Source: Rhabdornis inornatus
Lineage: Eukaryota > Chordata > Aves > Passeriformes > Rhabdornithidae
Length of the DNA stretch: 64,000 bases
NCBI GenBank assembly: GCA_013397075.1
Contig: VWZS01002869.1
Coordinates: 1,281,267-1,345,266, forward strand
Direction: 5' to 3'
The notes below the pieces were generated by a model. It had not been told where the DNA came from. It searched no databases and saw only the letters and a list, made by a program, of their open reading frames with translations. Position numbers and translations under genes: made by a program. Positions 51,362 through 63,434 of this stretch are shown here, one piece after another. The first letter of the stretch is position 1, and every line of letters starts with the position of its first letter.

Positions 51362-52293
51362 GAAATGTAGGGATTAGAACAGAATGCAGGAAATAACACA
51401 TTCTGCCAGATCAGATCTGTATAGACGGTTACACCCTTCATCTTCTCTGATGCAGTTGATTGCTGTATACTATTTTTCTCTAAGAATCCTTTAGCAGAAT
51501 AGAACATTAAAAAAAAAAATTAAAAGAGAAGAAATATTTGTAGGTCTTAGCCCCTTGTCGTTAAAGTTATCTATCCCATATTTTTCACTGTATCTTTTTT
51601 CCTGAAAGCTTTATTTTTTTCGTACTCTGTATGTCTTCCAGTTTTTCTTTGGGAACAAAGAGAGCCCTGAAACCGTGAATCTCTGTGATTTTGTTATTTG
51701 CTGTTTCTTGTGTTTGAAAAGGAATTTCAACTTGATGTCATGGCCTTGTAGTTTCAGTATTTGTTGAAGATGTCTGAAGTATGGATACAGTTTATAATCA
51801 TGCTGCTTTAAAGTACTTCACCTTAACCACAACTAACCAAAATCAGTCTCAGTTATTTAAATTGGGAATACATTGTTCCCAGAGTGCTTTATGGGAGTCT
51901 TTTTTGGGGTTGAGTAGTAGATGCATGCCTGAAATGATTTGCCTAACATCACCCAGCAAACCAGGTTTAGTATAAAAATTAGCAGCCTAGAATCACATTA
52001 CTGTATGCATTGAGCCACTTTATCTTGTTTACCCAATAAGACACCACACATTAAGGGGAAATCATTCACCTTTGAATATGATCCAAGAAATTGTCATGTA
52101 TATAAATGACACCTGAATCCAAACTGATTTAAGGGGAGAGGATTTTTCCTCTTGGAAGAATGTTAATTACGAAGAAGTTTTATTTCGTGCATGTTCTACT
52201 GTAAATCTGTGGTGCTGTAAAAATGTTGCTCGACATATTAATTTATCTTGAAAAGCTCACAGTTTAATTGTACGGGCTTGGCTTGCTCCGTAG

Positions 52294-52449
52294 GTTGGAA
52301 TAGTGGGAAGAACCGGAGCTGGGAAAAGCTCTCTGATAGCAGCCCTCTTTCGCTTGGCAGAACCTGAAGGAAGGATTTGGATTGATAAGTACTTGACATC
52401 AGAGCTGGGACTCCATGACCTGCGGAAGAAAATTTCAATTATACCTCAA
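52294..52449 (+). CDS. ABCC4: ABCC4 exon (probably exon 26): NBD2 Walker A to Q-loop
   Basis: A 156-bp exon of 52 whole codons with acceptor CTTGCTCCGTAG and donor CAA|gtaagag. It covers about human residues 1071-1122. VGIVGRTGAGKSSLIAALFR contains the Walker A (P-loop) motif GRTGAGKS, whose lysine and serine bind ATP phosphates and Mg2+. LAEPEGRIWIDK and LGLHDLRKKISIIPQ follow. The final glutamine is the Q-loop residue that couples ATP binding to the transmembrane domains. All catalytic residues are intact. The main differences from human are Tyr for Ile in DK(I/Y)LT and Ala for Ser in SLI(S/A)ALF. Both introns are phase 0, so an in-frame transcript lacking the P-loop is formally possible. 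Confidence 0.98.
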
Positions 52450-55400
52450 GTAAGAGAGTGACTTGTTTTACCGTGGATGTTTTGAATATAATGCCATAGT
52501 GTTTAAAGTGCTTTGCTGGGATGTGTTCCCCCTGCACCTCTGTATGCAGTAGGCACAGGAACTTTAGCAAGGCGTTATTCTTAACTTGAGTAAGGCCTTG
52601 ATTATTTTAAGATAAACAGAATCAGTTTTGGGGACTGGAGCATTTTTTTCCTAGTTTTGTACCCTGTCTGTTCCTTTGGAATATCTGTGTGTTAGCTGTA
52701 TGCTGTCCTCCTATAGTCTGGGGAAAAGCAGAGAAAATCTTATAAGTATATACTAATCTTCAGCAGAAGTCTCTTGGTCATTTGGCAGCAATTCCTGCCT
52801 GATGCATTGCCTGAAGCTTCCTCAGTAAGGGGCTTTGAAGGACCACTTTCACCTCTCCAGTCACCTCTCTACAAACTGACTGGTGCTAGATTTAGAAAGA
52901 GCAAATGTGCCACCTAGAAGTGAGCTATCAGCTTTTGCATTATTTGCAGAAGGCAGGAGAAGACATGGGGAACAGACTAAAGAGTAGGTCATTATGACCC
53001 ATAATAAATAAAACTTGATGAATTTTAGAAGCTGAATGCAAGAAAGGCTACAGTACATGGAAAAAACCCAATAAGGCAGTGTTGGAAATGGCCTCATTTC
53101 TCATGCTGGAGGAGAAGGCTGTTCAAAGAAATCCAGTAGGTCATAGGTCTTCTCTCTTAGAGTCTTACTTTCATGAGACAATTGAATCAGAGGAAGGTTA
53201 TGTAAAACCTTAAAACTTAGAAGGCCAAATCTGTGTACATTACAGTTTCATGAGAGCTCTGGTCTCTTCCATGGGCATTTGCTTTCCAGTGAAGAGGGAG
53301 GAAGAGTGAAAAGCATGTGTGCTGCAAATGTGAAGTCATATTTTGGAAAGTAGTTCATCTGTGCTGTTCTAGCAGGTAGAGTGAAGGGTAGACTATATAC
53401 CAGAGGATTTTTTTTTGCCCTGTTTAGCATTATTTTTCAGATCTCTCTATTTTATAAAAGAATCTGTATTGAGTTATATCTGAATGTGTGCTAGTCTGTT
53501 GGCAGGGTAGCAGTCAGACTGCATTACTTGCTTTAAGCAGAGAATCTAATACAAATGGTAATGAGGCTTTTTTTTCTCAAAGAATAGGAGTCGAAAAGAA
53601 ACAGGTAAGCTATTGAAAAAAAGAATTTGAAAAATAGGTACTTCCCCAGCAATTGGATTGTTGCCTAATGCAGGATGTCTTTTGTTTCTGCATGCTGCAG
53701 GCTTTGTTATTGCACTACTCACTGGAACTAGTCATCTTTTGTATGTAAAGAGAACTTTATATGGATTTAAATTCAATTTTTTTGTTTATGTGTAGTGTTC
53801 CTTTCTTGTGAAAGCAGATGATCATCAGTTCATTCAAGGTCTACAGCTTTTTGAAAGCCTTGCCTGTAGCAATTGTGGGTGATTTTTACATTTTGAAGAA
53901 TTCAGCCCAGTTTAAAAAATTGGATACTGAGACAGGAAATCTGCTGGTCAAATACAGTTTCTACATGTTAAATGATACAGATGCTCAAAGTTTACTGCAT
54001 TCAATTATACATGTGAGGTTTTTTCATACACAGGTATATTGACATAGTTTTAAAACTTTTAATCCAGTGGAACTCTGATTTCTGTCAAGTTTATATAAGA
54101 TTTGCATTATAGTCCCAAAAGTTTTGAGTGTCCAAAGGGTAGTAGGTAGCTTTTTTAAAATTATTTTATTGTGTAAGGGAAGGCTGTTTCTACTAAAAAC
54201 ATGCAAAACTATGAAGTGGTGATATGAAGAAGAGGAGGAAGGAAGATTTTGAATCAAGTTTCTGCTATGGTAAACTGTATGATAGGCATTGTCTTGTACT
54301 GTGCTAATAGTAGTGTCAATAATAGGAATAGCAGTGTAACAACAGGTAGTTATTTTGCAGCAAATATCTTCGTAATTATGTGGGCAGCTGAAAAACCAGG
54401 GAGAGAGAGATGCTTATTAGAATTGCAACATAAAACATGCTAAACAGAACCATTCCTAGAGAGTGATGAGGCAAGACTGAAGTTTTCTTGTGTGTGAGTT
54501 TAAATACCTACCTGGAGAAATAAAAATGTGCTTAGGCTTCTAATTGCTTGCTTGGATGGAGCTGTGTAAAGGTTGTGTTTGTAAATCTTTTCTATGCAAA
54601 TGTTGTCTGCCTCTCTGACTGCAAGCATTTTTACAACAATTATTTACAGGTTAGTCTTATTGCTTTCCTCTCATAAACCAGACTGTTTTAAATAATAATC
54701 TGTGTCAGAAATGGTAATTAAAAAATATCCTTATCTCCTCTTGCAGTGCATGTCTGTTGTTAGGACTTTTATAATAGTTATGAACACTTTATAGGTTCAG
54801 CCTCTTCTTTTGCCAACCTATAAAAACGGATTGAAAAGGAAAATAAATGTAACAATACCTTCCAAATATGCCAAATGGTGTATTAAAATGTGTATTGTTA
54901 AACAAATTACTTTCTATGTGTTTTTGAAGAAAACTGTTTTTTGGACTGGAAATGTTTTGTGTTAAACCCTTTTGCTCATTCAACAGGTTTTTAATGACAT
55001 GGCTATTGCAGCAGCAAATAATTGGCATATTACATCAAGAAGTGTATATCTTATATTGCTTATGGCACGTTCTCTCTTTAAATTCTTTTATAGCACTCAG
55101 AGGTTTAGAAATTAAAAGACAATAAAAGGGTTAAGGTCTGAATTGTCCTCTGGTTTGCTTTGGAGCAGACCTTTGTAGCTGGGCATCACTACGGGTAGAT
55201 GGGGAGAAAGTCATGACAGGTTAATCTCAGAGTAAGCTGAAGTTACCCAGTGTAAGTTAGATTTTATTTCCTAGGGGAGAAAGAAAGAAAAAAAAAATGC
55301 ATTTTGCCTAAAATTTCCCCAGTTTAAAGAAGACTGACAACATGATGAATAGTCTCCATTTATTATTAGCACGGTTACAGCTTTTGACTTGTTTTTGTCT

Positions 55401-56389
55401 TTTTGTGTGGTATTAAGATGAGTTTAGCCCTAAAGTCGTGTCAATGCATGACTCTCAGGTCTGGCAACTCACACTACCGAGTACTGATCTGTTGCTTAAG
55501 GAGTTCTGAACCAAAAGTCCTCTTCCCACTTCTTAAATACTACATGTTTCAGTGTGATTTGATTTGTGCCAGTTTGATTAATTATCTGTTACTGCTCTGA
55601 CTGGGAACTGAAGTAGAACAAAACTTGTTTCGACCACAGGTAAATCCACATTGGTACCTGAATGGGAGAAGGTACTGATTTGACTCTGATGTATTTTGAG
55701 TGAGAGCTTTGCCCAGCAATGCTCCAGTTCTAAGTAAGCTTGCTTTAGTGCTGTGGCAGTTTATCTATACTATCTATGACTTTATGTTTTAAATGGTGAA
55801 AGCCGTTCCTGCTTTGACCTGATGGTAAATTGGAAGGGCCTTTTGGTACGAAATGGAAAAAAAAAACCAAACCCACAGCCAAACATAGAAGGAAAACCAG
55901 AAAGGTGTTGTGATGTCTTTGATTTCTCTTTGGTTTATGTACTTCAAAAACAGGTTTTCAAAACTGCCCAAAAGTAATTTGGGAGTGTGAGCTCATTGAC
56001 AATGCTAGTTGTTGGTTTTCATTAACAATACCATGAGGATAGCAATGATTTCATGTAAGTATATATATATAGCTTGTGGCATCAAGACACTGGCATGTAA
56101 ATGCCTGTTTAAGTACTGACATAACTGTGTACAGCAATTTGCAAACAGACCTGTCCTGTTTGGTAAATTATCTTCATACAGAGTAGTTGAACACTTGCCT
56201 CCCCCCCCACATCCCCCTTATGCATGCAGTTGTAATATACACCTTTCCATTTCAAAAATGATAACTTGTTGTTGGATATTTCTGTGCTATTGTTTATATC
56301 AGTTAGCTGTGATTATTATTAAATTACCTATTGCGTTATAAAACCTGTATTTATAATGGAATTATAATGCTGATTTTACTGGGTTTCAG
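52450..56389 (+). other. ABCC4: ABCC4 intron 26 (3.9 kb, phase 0)
   Basis: AT-rich, apparently unique sequence. An (AT)n run occurs at 56060-56071 and a run of eight C near 56202-56209. No CR1 copy, gene or RNA gene was recognised. The acceptor is TACTGGGTTTCAG. Confidence 0.9.
56060..56071. repeat. (AT)n short run
   Basis: Six TA units in a row in intron 26. Confidence 0.85.
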
Positions 56390-56479
56390 GAGCCTGTTTT
56401 ATTCACTGGAACTATGAGGAAGAACTTGGATCCTTTCAATGAATACACCGATGAAGAGCTGTGGAATGCCTTGGAAGAG
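56390..56479 (+). CDS. ABCC4: ABCC4 exon (probably exon 27): NBD2 segment after the Q-loop
   Basis: A 90-bp exon of 30 whole codons with acceptor GGGTTTCAG and donor GAG|gtgact. It covers about human residues 1123-1152. EPVLFTGTMRKNLDPFNEYT and DEELWNALEE form the structurally diverse region that follows the Q-loop in ABCC NBD2 and begins the helical subdomain. EPVLF.GT.R.NLDPF is diagnostic for the C subfamily. The intron after it reads Val-Thr-Asp-stop, so intron retention would truncate the protein. It is symmetric in phase, so skipping would stay in frame but disrupt NBD2. Confidence 0.97.
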
Positions 56480-56940
56480 GTGACTGACTAAATCTAATAA
56501 TGTACATCTGGTATTAAAAATCCATGTAACAATAACATTACAGTGTTTGTGTGTGTTAGGTTTTACATGATTTCATCAGGTTTGGTAAAGGCTTAGCCAT
56601 TGATGGAAAAAGGTAGACTATCATGTGCATTTATGTGTGTGTGTGCAGACATGTATATTGTTACATAAGTCTTTTATGAAAAGATTATCCTTTGGGATGA
56701 TGCCTTGGTTATATTTTGATTCATATCTTGGTTTTAATGAACATTAATAGATTCTTAACAATGTGCTTTAATGTTTTTAGAATTCTAATAACTGACACAC
56801 TCTGTAATCCAACTTGGCACTTACTCATTTTGTGTCAATATAAAAGGCAAACCTTGCATACTTATTGTTGTGTCATCAGACACACAATAGCTGTTTTAAA
56901 AGAGAGTTACTCATCCTACAAAATGTTGACATGTCAACAG
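56480..56940 (+). other. ABCC4: ABCC4 intron 27 (461 bp, phase 0)
   Basis: The shortest intron in the window. Its last 17 bases are poor in pyrimidines and are almost fully occupied by a 16-bp palindrome (56924-56939). The frame of the downstream exon stays open backwards into the intron to 56716, but the frame of the upstream exon is closed within four codons. Confidence 0.95.
56924..56939. promoter_or_regulatory. 16-bp perfect palindrome overlapping a 3' splice site
   Basis: TGTTGACATGTCAACA equals its own reverse complement. Its final A is the A of the acceptor AG (56939-56940), and the exon begins at 56941. The usual polypyrimidine tract is replaced by this palindrome; the nearest pyrimidine-richer bases are around 56911-56919. 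Any effect on splicing or binding is inference. Confidence 0.8.
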
Positions 56941-57113
56941 GTGCAACTGAAGGAGGTTGTGGAAGATCTACCCAACAAAATGGAGACACAGCTGGCAGAA
57001 TCTGGATCTAATTTTAGTGTTGGTCAGAGACAGCTGGTGTGTCTTGCCAGAGCAGTTCTAAAAAAAAATCGTATTCTTATCATTGATGAAGCAACAGCAA
57101 ATGTGGACCCAAG
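56941..57113 (+). CDS. ABCC4: ABCC4 exon (probably exon 28): NBD2 signature, Walker B and D-loop
   Basis: A 173-bp exon with the unusual acceptor GACATGTCAACAG and donor AAG|gtaaaa. It begins at a codon boundary and ends two bases into an arginine codon. It covers about human residues 1153-1210. VQLKEVVEDLPNKMETQLAE leads to SGSNFSVGQRQLVCLARA, the ABC signature in its ABCC NBD2 form (SVGQ in place of SGGQ). RILIIDEATANVDPR then holds Walker B (aspartate), the catalytic glutamate and the D-loop. All ATPase residues are present, so site 2 should be hydrolytic. A run of eight A residues codes for lysines just before Walker B. Skipping would shift the frame and remove the catalytic core. Confidence 0.98.
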
Positions 57114-60100
57114 GTAAAAACAAAATCTGTCATATTAAAATGAGCTGGTTTCTCTTCTAATATGTTCGTCTCTGCTGTAGAGATGAATTTAAATGCTTTA
57201 TATTTCATGTAGTTTGTATTGCTGTTTTATGTTTTTGATGATACCATAATTTTTGTCTATTCAAAATGGAGTGATTGAGCTTTGGCTATGGAGCAGGTGG
57301 TATAAACTAAGCACTCGAAAGATCCCTAATTTCAGTGCATTCCACAGAGTAGGGAAATTAATATTCAAAGTTTATTTGTCCTGCAGCCATAGATTAGAAG
57401 ACAAGAATGTTCTTGAAAATGCATCTCTGTAGCATCAGAATAGCCATGAAACAAGTTTAGTTCTGTTGACTTCTGGAAGAAGTGTTTGTTGGAAATAAAT
57501 AAATACAAAAGATTTAATTCATCTCACTCCCAAAACCCTCTGAAACTAGAAAGGTGAAAAATGGCTATAGGCAAAACCAATACTTCTAGTTATGAGATGC
57601 TGTCCTTTCAGATGGCTCAGATGCTGGTGTGGTAAGTTAGAGGTAGAGTAGGGGCAGGGGCAGAAAGTAGGCTGTCCTAAACACCACAGGAATTGCAAAA
57701 CAGATTTTGAGATGTTTAAGTCTACAGGATGGACTCACTTATTCATTATTCTGTCTTGTATAACTCAGGCCAGCAGAACTTTCCTGAATTCATTTCTGTT
57801 TGAACTAGTGTGTACTTCTAGAACATCCAACCTCAATAGCAAAAAAAATTCAATGACAACCCCTGTTAAATTGTTCCAATAGCTAAGTACCCCCACTGTT
57901 AATTTTTGAAACATTTGAATCGCTGGTGGAAATATTTTGGAAACAATACTGCAAACGTACTGCATCAATTAGTCTGAGCTGAATATATAGTTCCAACAAA
58001 CTATGGCTTGAGGGAGAACTCAAAGTCCAAAGAGGACAATAACACAGCAAGTCCCTCAAACAGATGCATTAAGGATTTTGGATGTCATCTGGGCGTGACT
58101 CATTTTTCTAACATCTTCTTGGGGGAGAAGTGGTGCCACTGGGGTAGCTTTACAGTTCAGCTGACAGTGTATTTCTAAAGCCTTTAGAGAAGTGCATTCC
58201 CTTCTCAGAGGTTCTCTTTTTTCTTTTTTTTTTCTTTCTTTTTTTTATCCTTAGTTTATTTTTGGCTGAGCTCTGATAGATTAACTGTGATTAATCATAG
58301 GTGTGGAAATTTAATACCATCTTACTCATCCTCCCGAGTTTGGCATCTCACATGTGTGTTCTTAACTTACACTATCCATTTAATTGATCTTGATTAATGT
58401 GTGCTGCAATATATATTATAATAAGGTAAATGTTTGTTTGTATCAACTCTAGGCATAACAATACAAATAATAACTTGGAACTTCTTCTTTGAATTCAGTT
58501 TGCATTACAGTTATTATTACCTTTTCCTTAATGTGTTGGTATAACTAGAGCCAAGTATTTTTTAGCTGTGCAGTCTGATAGGATGATCATCAGGAAATGC
58601 TGATGTGGGTTGCTTAACTGAGCAGTTAGGGAGGCATTTTTGGCGTGTAAGGGAAACCTCCTCCTCCTCTGATGCACAGCCCCCATACCTGGCACCCTTG
58701 TCTCTCACCTGGTGGCAAGCACACATCCTATCGAGCACCTGAGATGGGAGAGCATTGCAAGCTGCTGCCGGCACTGGAGATACTTTTCTTTTTTTTGTTT
58801 TTCTAGCTCTTGATCTCTTTCCCTCAGCAGCCTCGGCTGCTGCTGCCACCATGTCCCTTCTGCAGTTCAACCTGGAGGGAGAAGGCAGAAGTTAGGGGTG
58901 GCAGGAAGAGATGGAAGGATGAGGTGATGTGAGTCAGTGGATGCAGGGTGAGAAGTGGGCACTGTACCTTCCCCAGGGGGCTGAGGGGACTTCCCACCAC
59001 ATTTTAGCTCAGCTAGGCCATTCTTACCTGTTACTGGGAGTGAAGGGAAGGAATTTGAAGTTCATCTCCTCCCTCCTTCTCGTATGTTCCTGGCTACCCT
59101 TACTTCCCCCCTTGCTCCTCATAGATGCCACCTGCTCTGCATGTGGCAGAGGTGTGAGTGCTTTTGTGGGGGGGAGGAGGAGCTTGCCATAAAGAAGGTT
59201 GCCGTAAGTCAGACTACCTACATGATTTATATGATGACTGACAGATTTAATTTGATTTTATCGTCTTGGTCCTTTCTCACCCTGGAGAATAGGGTCTGGT
59301 TTTAAAGCAGTTGAACTGTTCTGGAAAGTTGTGTGAAATCTGGAGCAGAAGAGCTGAAAAATCTTCGTTGCTTTGGTGATATACAGAAACAAAATCATCA
59401 GTAACTGAGACTTCTTAAAAATACTGACTTTGTTTTAATTTACTAAACTTTCTCCTCACCGACTACAATAGCAGTAGTAGTTTTCTTATGGAGGACAAAA
59501 CTTTTGGTGAGCAAACCACTGCCACTTTACATTGGTTGTTCATTGAGTCTGGTAAAAACAGCCACTGCACATAGTTCAGTTTATTAGGCATCTTAACCTT
59601 GTAAGATTTAACCTTTTATTACATCTAACTGCTATCTGCAACTCTTTGGGAGGAATTATCTAAGCCTTTCAGGAATTGTGTAGTGTGAGATACGCTTTCA
59701 GGACAATCCCAGGAGGACATTAGACAGAAGATAATGACTTATCCAGTTTTCCCTTCAGCAGCTTGGTTGCTTCTCATTCAGATAGTATTTATTCTTCCTC
59801 TTTAGATGGTTTTCTTTTTACAGTCAACTAATTCAGGTTACACCAGATCTTGGGTTGCTGAGAAACCTGATGTTAGAGCCTCAACCTGTGGTGCCTGTAG
59901 GACAGCTATACCACCATTTTGTGCTTTCTTATTGTATTGTTTCTTGCAGTAGGGAGTAGTATGGTTCCCATTTTTATATAATCAGATTAGGTTTGAGTTT
60001 TTGTTGTCCAGCAGCCCTGGTTTTGGTATTCAGGTTGCATCTTTGGTTCTTAACATGCCTGAAAGATTATGGAGTTTGATCTACTGAAGTGGGTGATGAA

Positions 60101-63100
60101 ATTGCTTGGCACTTGCCTAGACACTTGCTCAGTGTGGGTAGATACCACTATAAGAGTGCATTTATGCCCTGAAAAAGGGACGGAAATGATGCATCCTTTG
60201 GTACTTTTCTAGCTCTAACTGGTGTGTGATACAGTCTCTACACTCTGTCAGCACACAATTCTGTATACAGATGCTCTTCTTGGTCTTTTTAGGTTTTCTT
60301 GCTTTCCCTAGCTTCTTCCTGAGATTCTCCTGGAGGTTACTGATGGTGCTTCTGCCTGCTGTCCCAAAAACTATGCTCCAAGATCCACCGCGAACCCTGG
60401 AGAGGATCTAGCCAAGTGTCAGTCAGCGGACATGTCTGCATGAGATCTTGTACTGTGATAGTTGAAGATGGAGCTATTAAGTTTGCTCCTGATTACTCTG
60501 TAGTCTCATTTTAGAACATTTGTCACGCCCACAATGTGGACAGCAGTTTCTTGTTAGTGATAATCTTGTGTTCAAGAAATACCTGTTTAAGATAACAGTT
60601 TGATAGTATCTCTCTAAGAATGAGAGTTTTTTTTCTTGTAAATGTAGGAAGTGTAGTGCTATAAAGAAGACATGTAATGAAAGAACATATAATAAATTAA
60701 TGCAGAGGACAGGGATGTTCAAGGCTGAGGCATTCTCCAAAAAACAGTAGGAATAACTTGAGTTACAAATAATTTTAAGCTCTTTATAAAATTTTTATCT
60801 GAATTCCTGAGCCAGCTATGATACTCATGTTCTGTAGTAGCTTTGCAGTAAACTTCACCTTGAGCTTGACTAAGGAAAGAAAAAGGCTTTCTTTACACGA
60901 TTCTAGGGAGTATTGAATATTGAATATTTTGTTTCTGTTTTGTTATTTCAACCACTGCAGGGAACACATCATGCTGTCTCTAAGGCTCTTCCATAGTGAG
61001 TATTTTCATGGATGTCTCTGCTTCTTTTTCCTTTTGGAGGTAAGAGTAGTCAGGTTATTGAGGCGTTGCTGAGAAGAGAGCAAACAAATATACACCCATT
61101 AACACTGGGGTGAAAGGACTGGTATTGCTGTGATGTGGAACATGATGAGCAACTTCCTTTTCTTGAGGACATAACACAGAACTACAGAGCCTGGCCTTGT
61201 CCTGACTTCTCCTCCTGTCTCTTTCCCTGGTTGCTTACTGGCCTTTGTTCAAAAGGAATTGAGGAACACCTGCTTCCCACTTTGTTTTTGAGCTTCTTTT
61301 GGGAAGTAGGAGCAGTAGGACCAAGCCTCTCAGACTGTGGTCCAGAACTCAGTTCTCTTATGTTCATGACAGAACTTAAATGTTTCTGTCCCAAGATGAA
61401 GGTAACAGTTAGAATGCATGGAATTCTTACTTAACTGTTTTTATGTCTTCCTTCTCTCTGATGATTATTCCTGTCATCAACAAGGATCTGTCTTCTCTTT
61501 TGTCATGCTGATTGCTTCAGCTTAGCTTGCAACAGAAGCTGTGCTCATCCTTCAGAGCTCAGTACTTTCTACTGTGGAAACATAATAGTTTCTTCATTCC
61601 TCTAAGTCATCCTGTTCTTCCAAAGTTGTCTGTCCACTTTTTATTGCTGGTGCCTCCTGGCATGATGGCATCAGAACAATTCTCTTTTGTGTAATTCATG
61701 AAGTGATACCAGATATTCATCATGTGCAGACAGATTCAGTGTGGAGTACTACTTCTGTCTAAAAAAATACTACTTAATCAGAGGAAGATATGTTTTATGA
61801 ATCTTCTATGTATTTTATATTATTTTCGCATTACTTTTTAAAAATTGAAGAATTAAGGCTTTGCAAGCAACTGATTGCAGCCAACATGTCTGCCTAAATA
61901 TTTTTGTTTGTTCAGACATCTGCTTTGGTTTTTTTTAACCTAATCTACATAATTTTATTATTCTCCAGTCATCATATATACAAAAGAACAAATTAATGTT
62001 TCAATAGAAATCCTGGAAATGAGGCCCATGCCTTCAAGTGCCTGACTTCCAGGCTGGAGCTTCCTTGGTTCAACTAACGCCGGTATATTTTGAGTTCTCT
62101 GTGTCATCCTTCAGTCTTGGATGAGAATTTTGGTTTCTGCTCCTTTTTCTCCATTGTTGCCATATGTCTTTTGAGATTTTTTTGAAGGCTGGTGGGCAAC
62201 ATGTGAGTACTCACAAGGCCTGGCTGGTGGGACCCAAGGCTACCTGTGCAGTGTGGGCTGTCAGGTGCCTCTAGAGGGCATTCATCACCGGATGGCTGCC
62301 TAATCCAGGTTCTCAGATTCACCTTCCAGCCATGCCTCTTCCCTTTCACTGACTTAAGAGAGGGCTGTAGAGATCTCCACATACAAGCCTGACTGGTGTC
62401 CTCTAAGTTAGGTGGTGTCAATGCTTCTCTTGTACAGTTAGTTACTTCAATAAACTCCAGTTCGTATTGCCTATCTTTTGCCTTAATGCTCATTTATATG
62501 GCTAAAGAACATTCTCATGTCTTAACTATCAGTATAGTTTTATTGCCTTTTCACAGTTCTCAGCTTTATTTATGACAGTTTTCACTTCAGCCCTGTACTT
62601 CAGTGTCTGTGCTCTAGCTTAGTTTTCATTCGTTACAAGTCTTATGCTTCCTTCTGCTGTCCTTTTCTTAGGTGATTAATTCATACAGTAGGCTCACTCT
62701 TAACTTTAAATCTTCTATCTCTTTCCTTGGGTTGTATGTTCCAGTTAATGCTTTTGATTTACAGAGTATGCCAAGTATCGGGTTTTTTCAGTATTCAAGT
62801 TCTTGAGCTATCCCAGTACTATTGTAGTTTACCAACCATCTCTAATTAATCTTCTGCATTTGAAATCAAGAACCTTAGTTCTAGGCTTGTCTTGTTTGTT
62901 CTTCAGATGATTTGCAATTAATGATATTTACTTTCACCAACTTTTCTTCACTGCTTGCACAAACTAAATCTTGAAAGAGAATAACAATGTTTTTTTGGTG
63001 TAGAAATCAGTGGAATTATCTGAATCTACAGAATTTTCCCTTTTCTGTAATTGAAGTCTGAGAAATTAGTCTGCTGAAATGAAGCCTATTGCTCTACTTA

Positions 63101-63328
63101 CAAGAAGAAATCCTTTCCTCATCAGCTATGGAAGGGTAGATTTTGGAGTAGGTTTCACTATATGCCTCCAAGTCATCTGGTATAACAAGAGGAAGAAGCG
63201 CTGTAATAACTTTATAAGCATATTTCCTTCTATCCAGTCCTGTTTGATGAGGTCATAAAACCTGCCTGCCATTCAGTTATCCATGCAAAGATCTTATTTT
63301 TGTCTGCATTGCTCTTGCTGTGTTTCAG
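57114..63328 (+). other. ABCC4: ABCC4 intron 28 (6.2 kb, phase 2)
   Basis: It contains a polypyrimidine run at 58212-58250 and a GC-richer segment at about 58600-59200 with a minus-strand ORF. A possible degraded repeat lies near 62110-62480. The remainder is unremarkable AT-rich sequence without recognisable genes or CR1 copies. The acceptor is TTGCTGTGTTTCAG. Confidence 0.9.
58212..58250. repeat. Polypyrimidine (CT-rich) low-complexity tract
   Basis: Almost only T with scattered C for about 39 bases in intron 28. Confidence 0.9.
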
Positions 63329-63434
63329 AACAGATGAGTTCATTCAAAAGACGATCCGTGAAACCTTTGCTCACTGCACAGTGCTGACCATTGCACACCG
63401 CTTGAACACCATTATTGACAGTGATAGGATTATG
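63329..63434 (+). CDS. ABCC4: ABCC4 exon (probably exon 29): NBD2 H-loop
   Basis: A 106-bp exon with acceptor CTGTGTTTCAG and donor ATG|gtaaga. It supplies the third base of the arginine codon and ends at a codon boundary. It covers about human residues 1211-1245. TDEFIQKTIRETFAHCTVLT and IAHRLNTIIDSDRIM follow the D-loop. The histidine of IAHR is the H-loop (switch) residue that contacts the ATP gamma-phosphate. Differences from human are Phe for Leu in TDE(L/F)I, Thr for Lys and Arg for Lys. The next expected exon, beginning near VLDSGRLKEYDEP, is not in the remaining 566 bases, so the C-terminus lies beyond the window. Confidence 0.97.

Larger units (their letters stand above)
48098..52293 (+). 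other. ABCC4: ABCC4 intron 25 (4.2 kb, phase 0)
   Basis: Its most striking content is a long hairpin at 48621-48705. A GC-richer stretch at about 49150-49680 and a short direct repeat at 50296-50317/50330-50352 are also seen. T tracts occur near 50587 and at 51348-51361. The remainder is unique-looking AT-rich sequence. The acceptor is GGCTTGCTCCGTAG. No second gene is supported. Confidence 0.92.

Noticed and set aside
56716..56940. N-terminal extension of the NBD2 exon ORF into the intron
   Set aside because: The extension does not match any ABCC protein, and the exon boundary at 56941 fits the conserved sequence exactly. It is open by chance.
62104..62493. 129-codon minus-strand ORF as a protein-coding gene
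   Set aside because: No recognised domain, no splice context, and it lies inside an ABCC4 intron. The sequence texture looks more like an old repeat.
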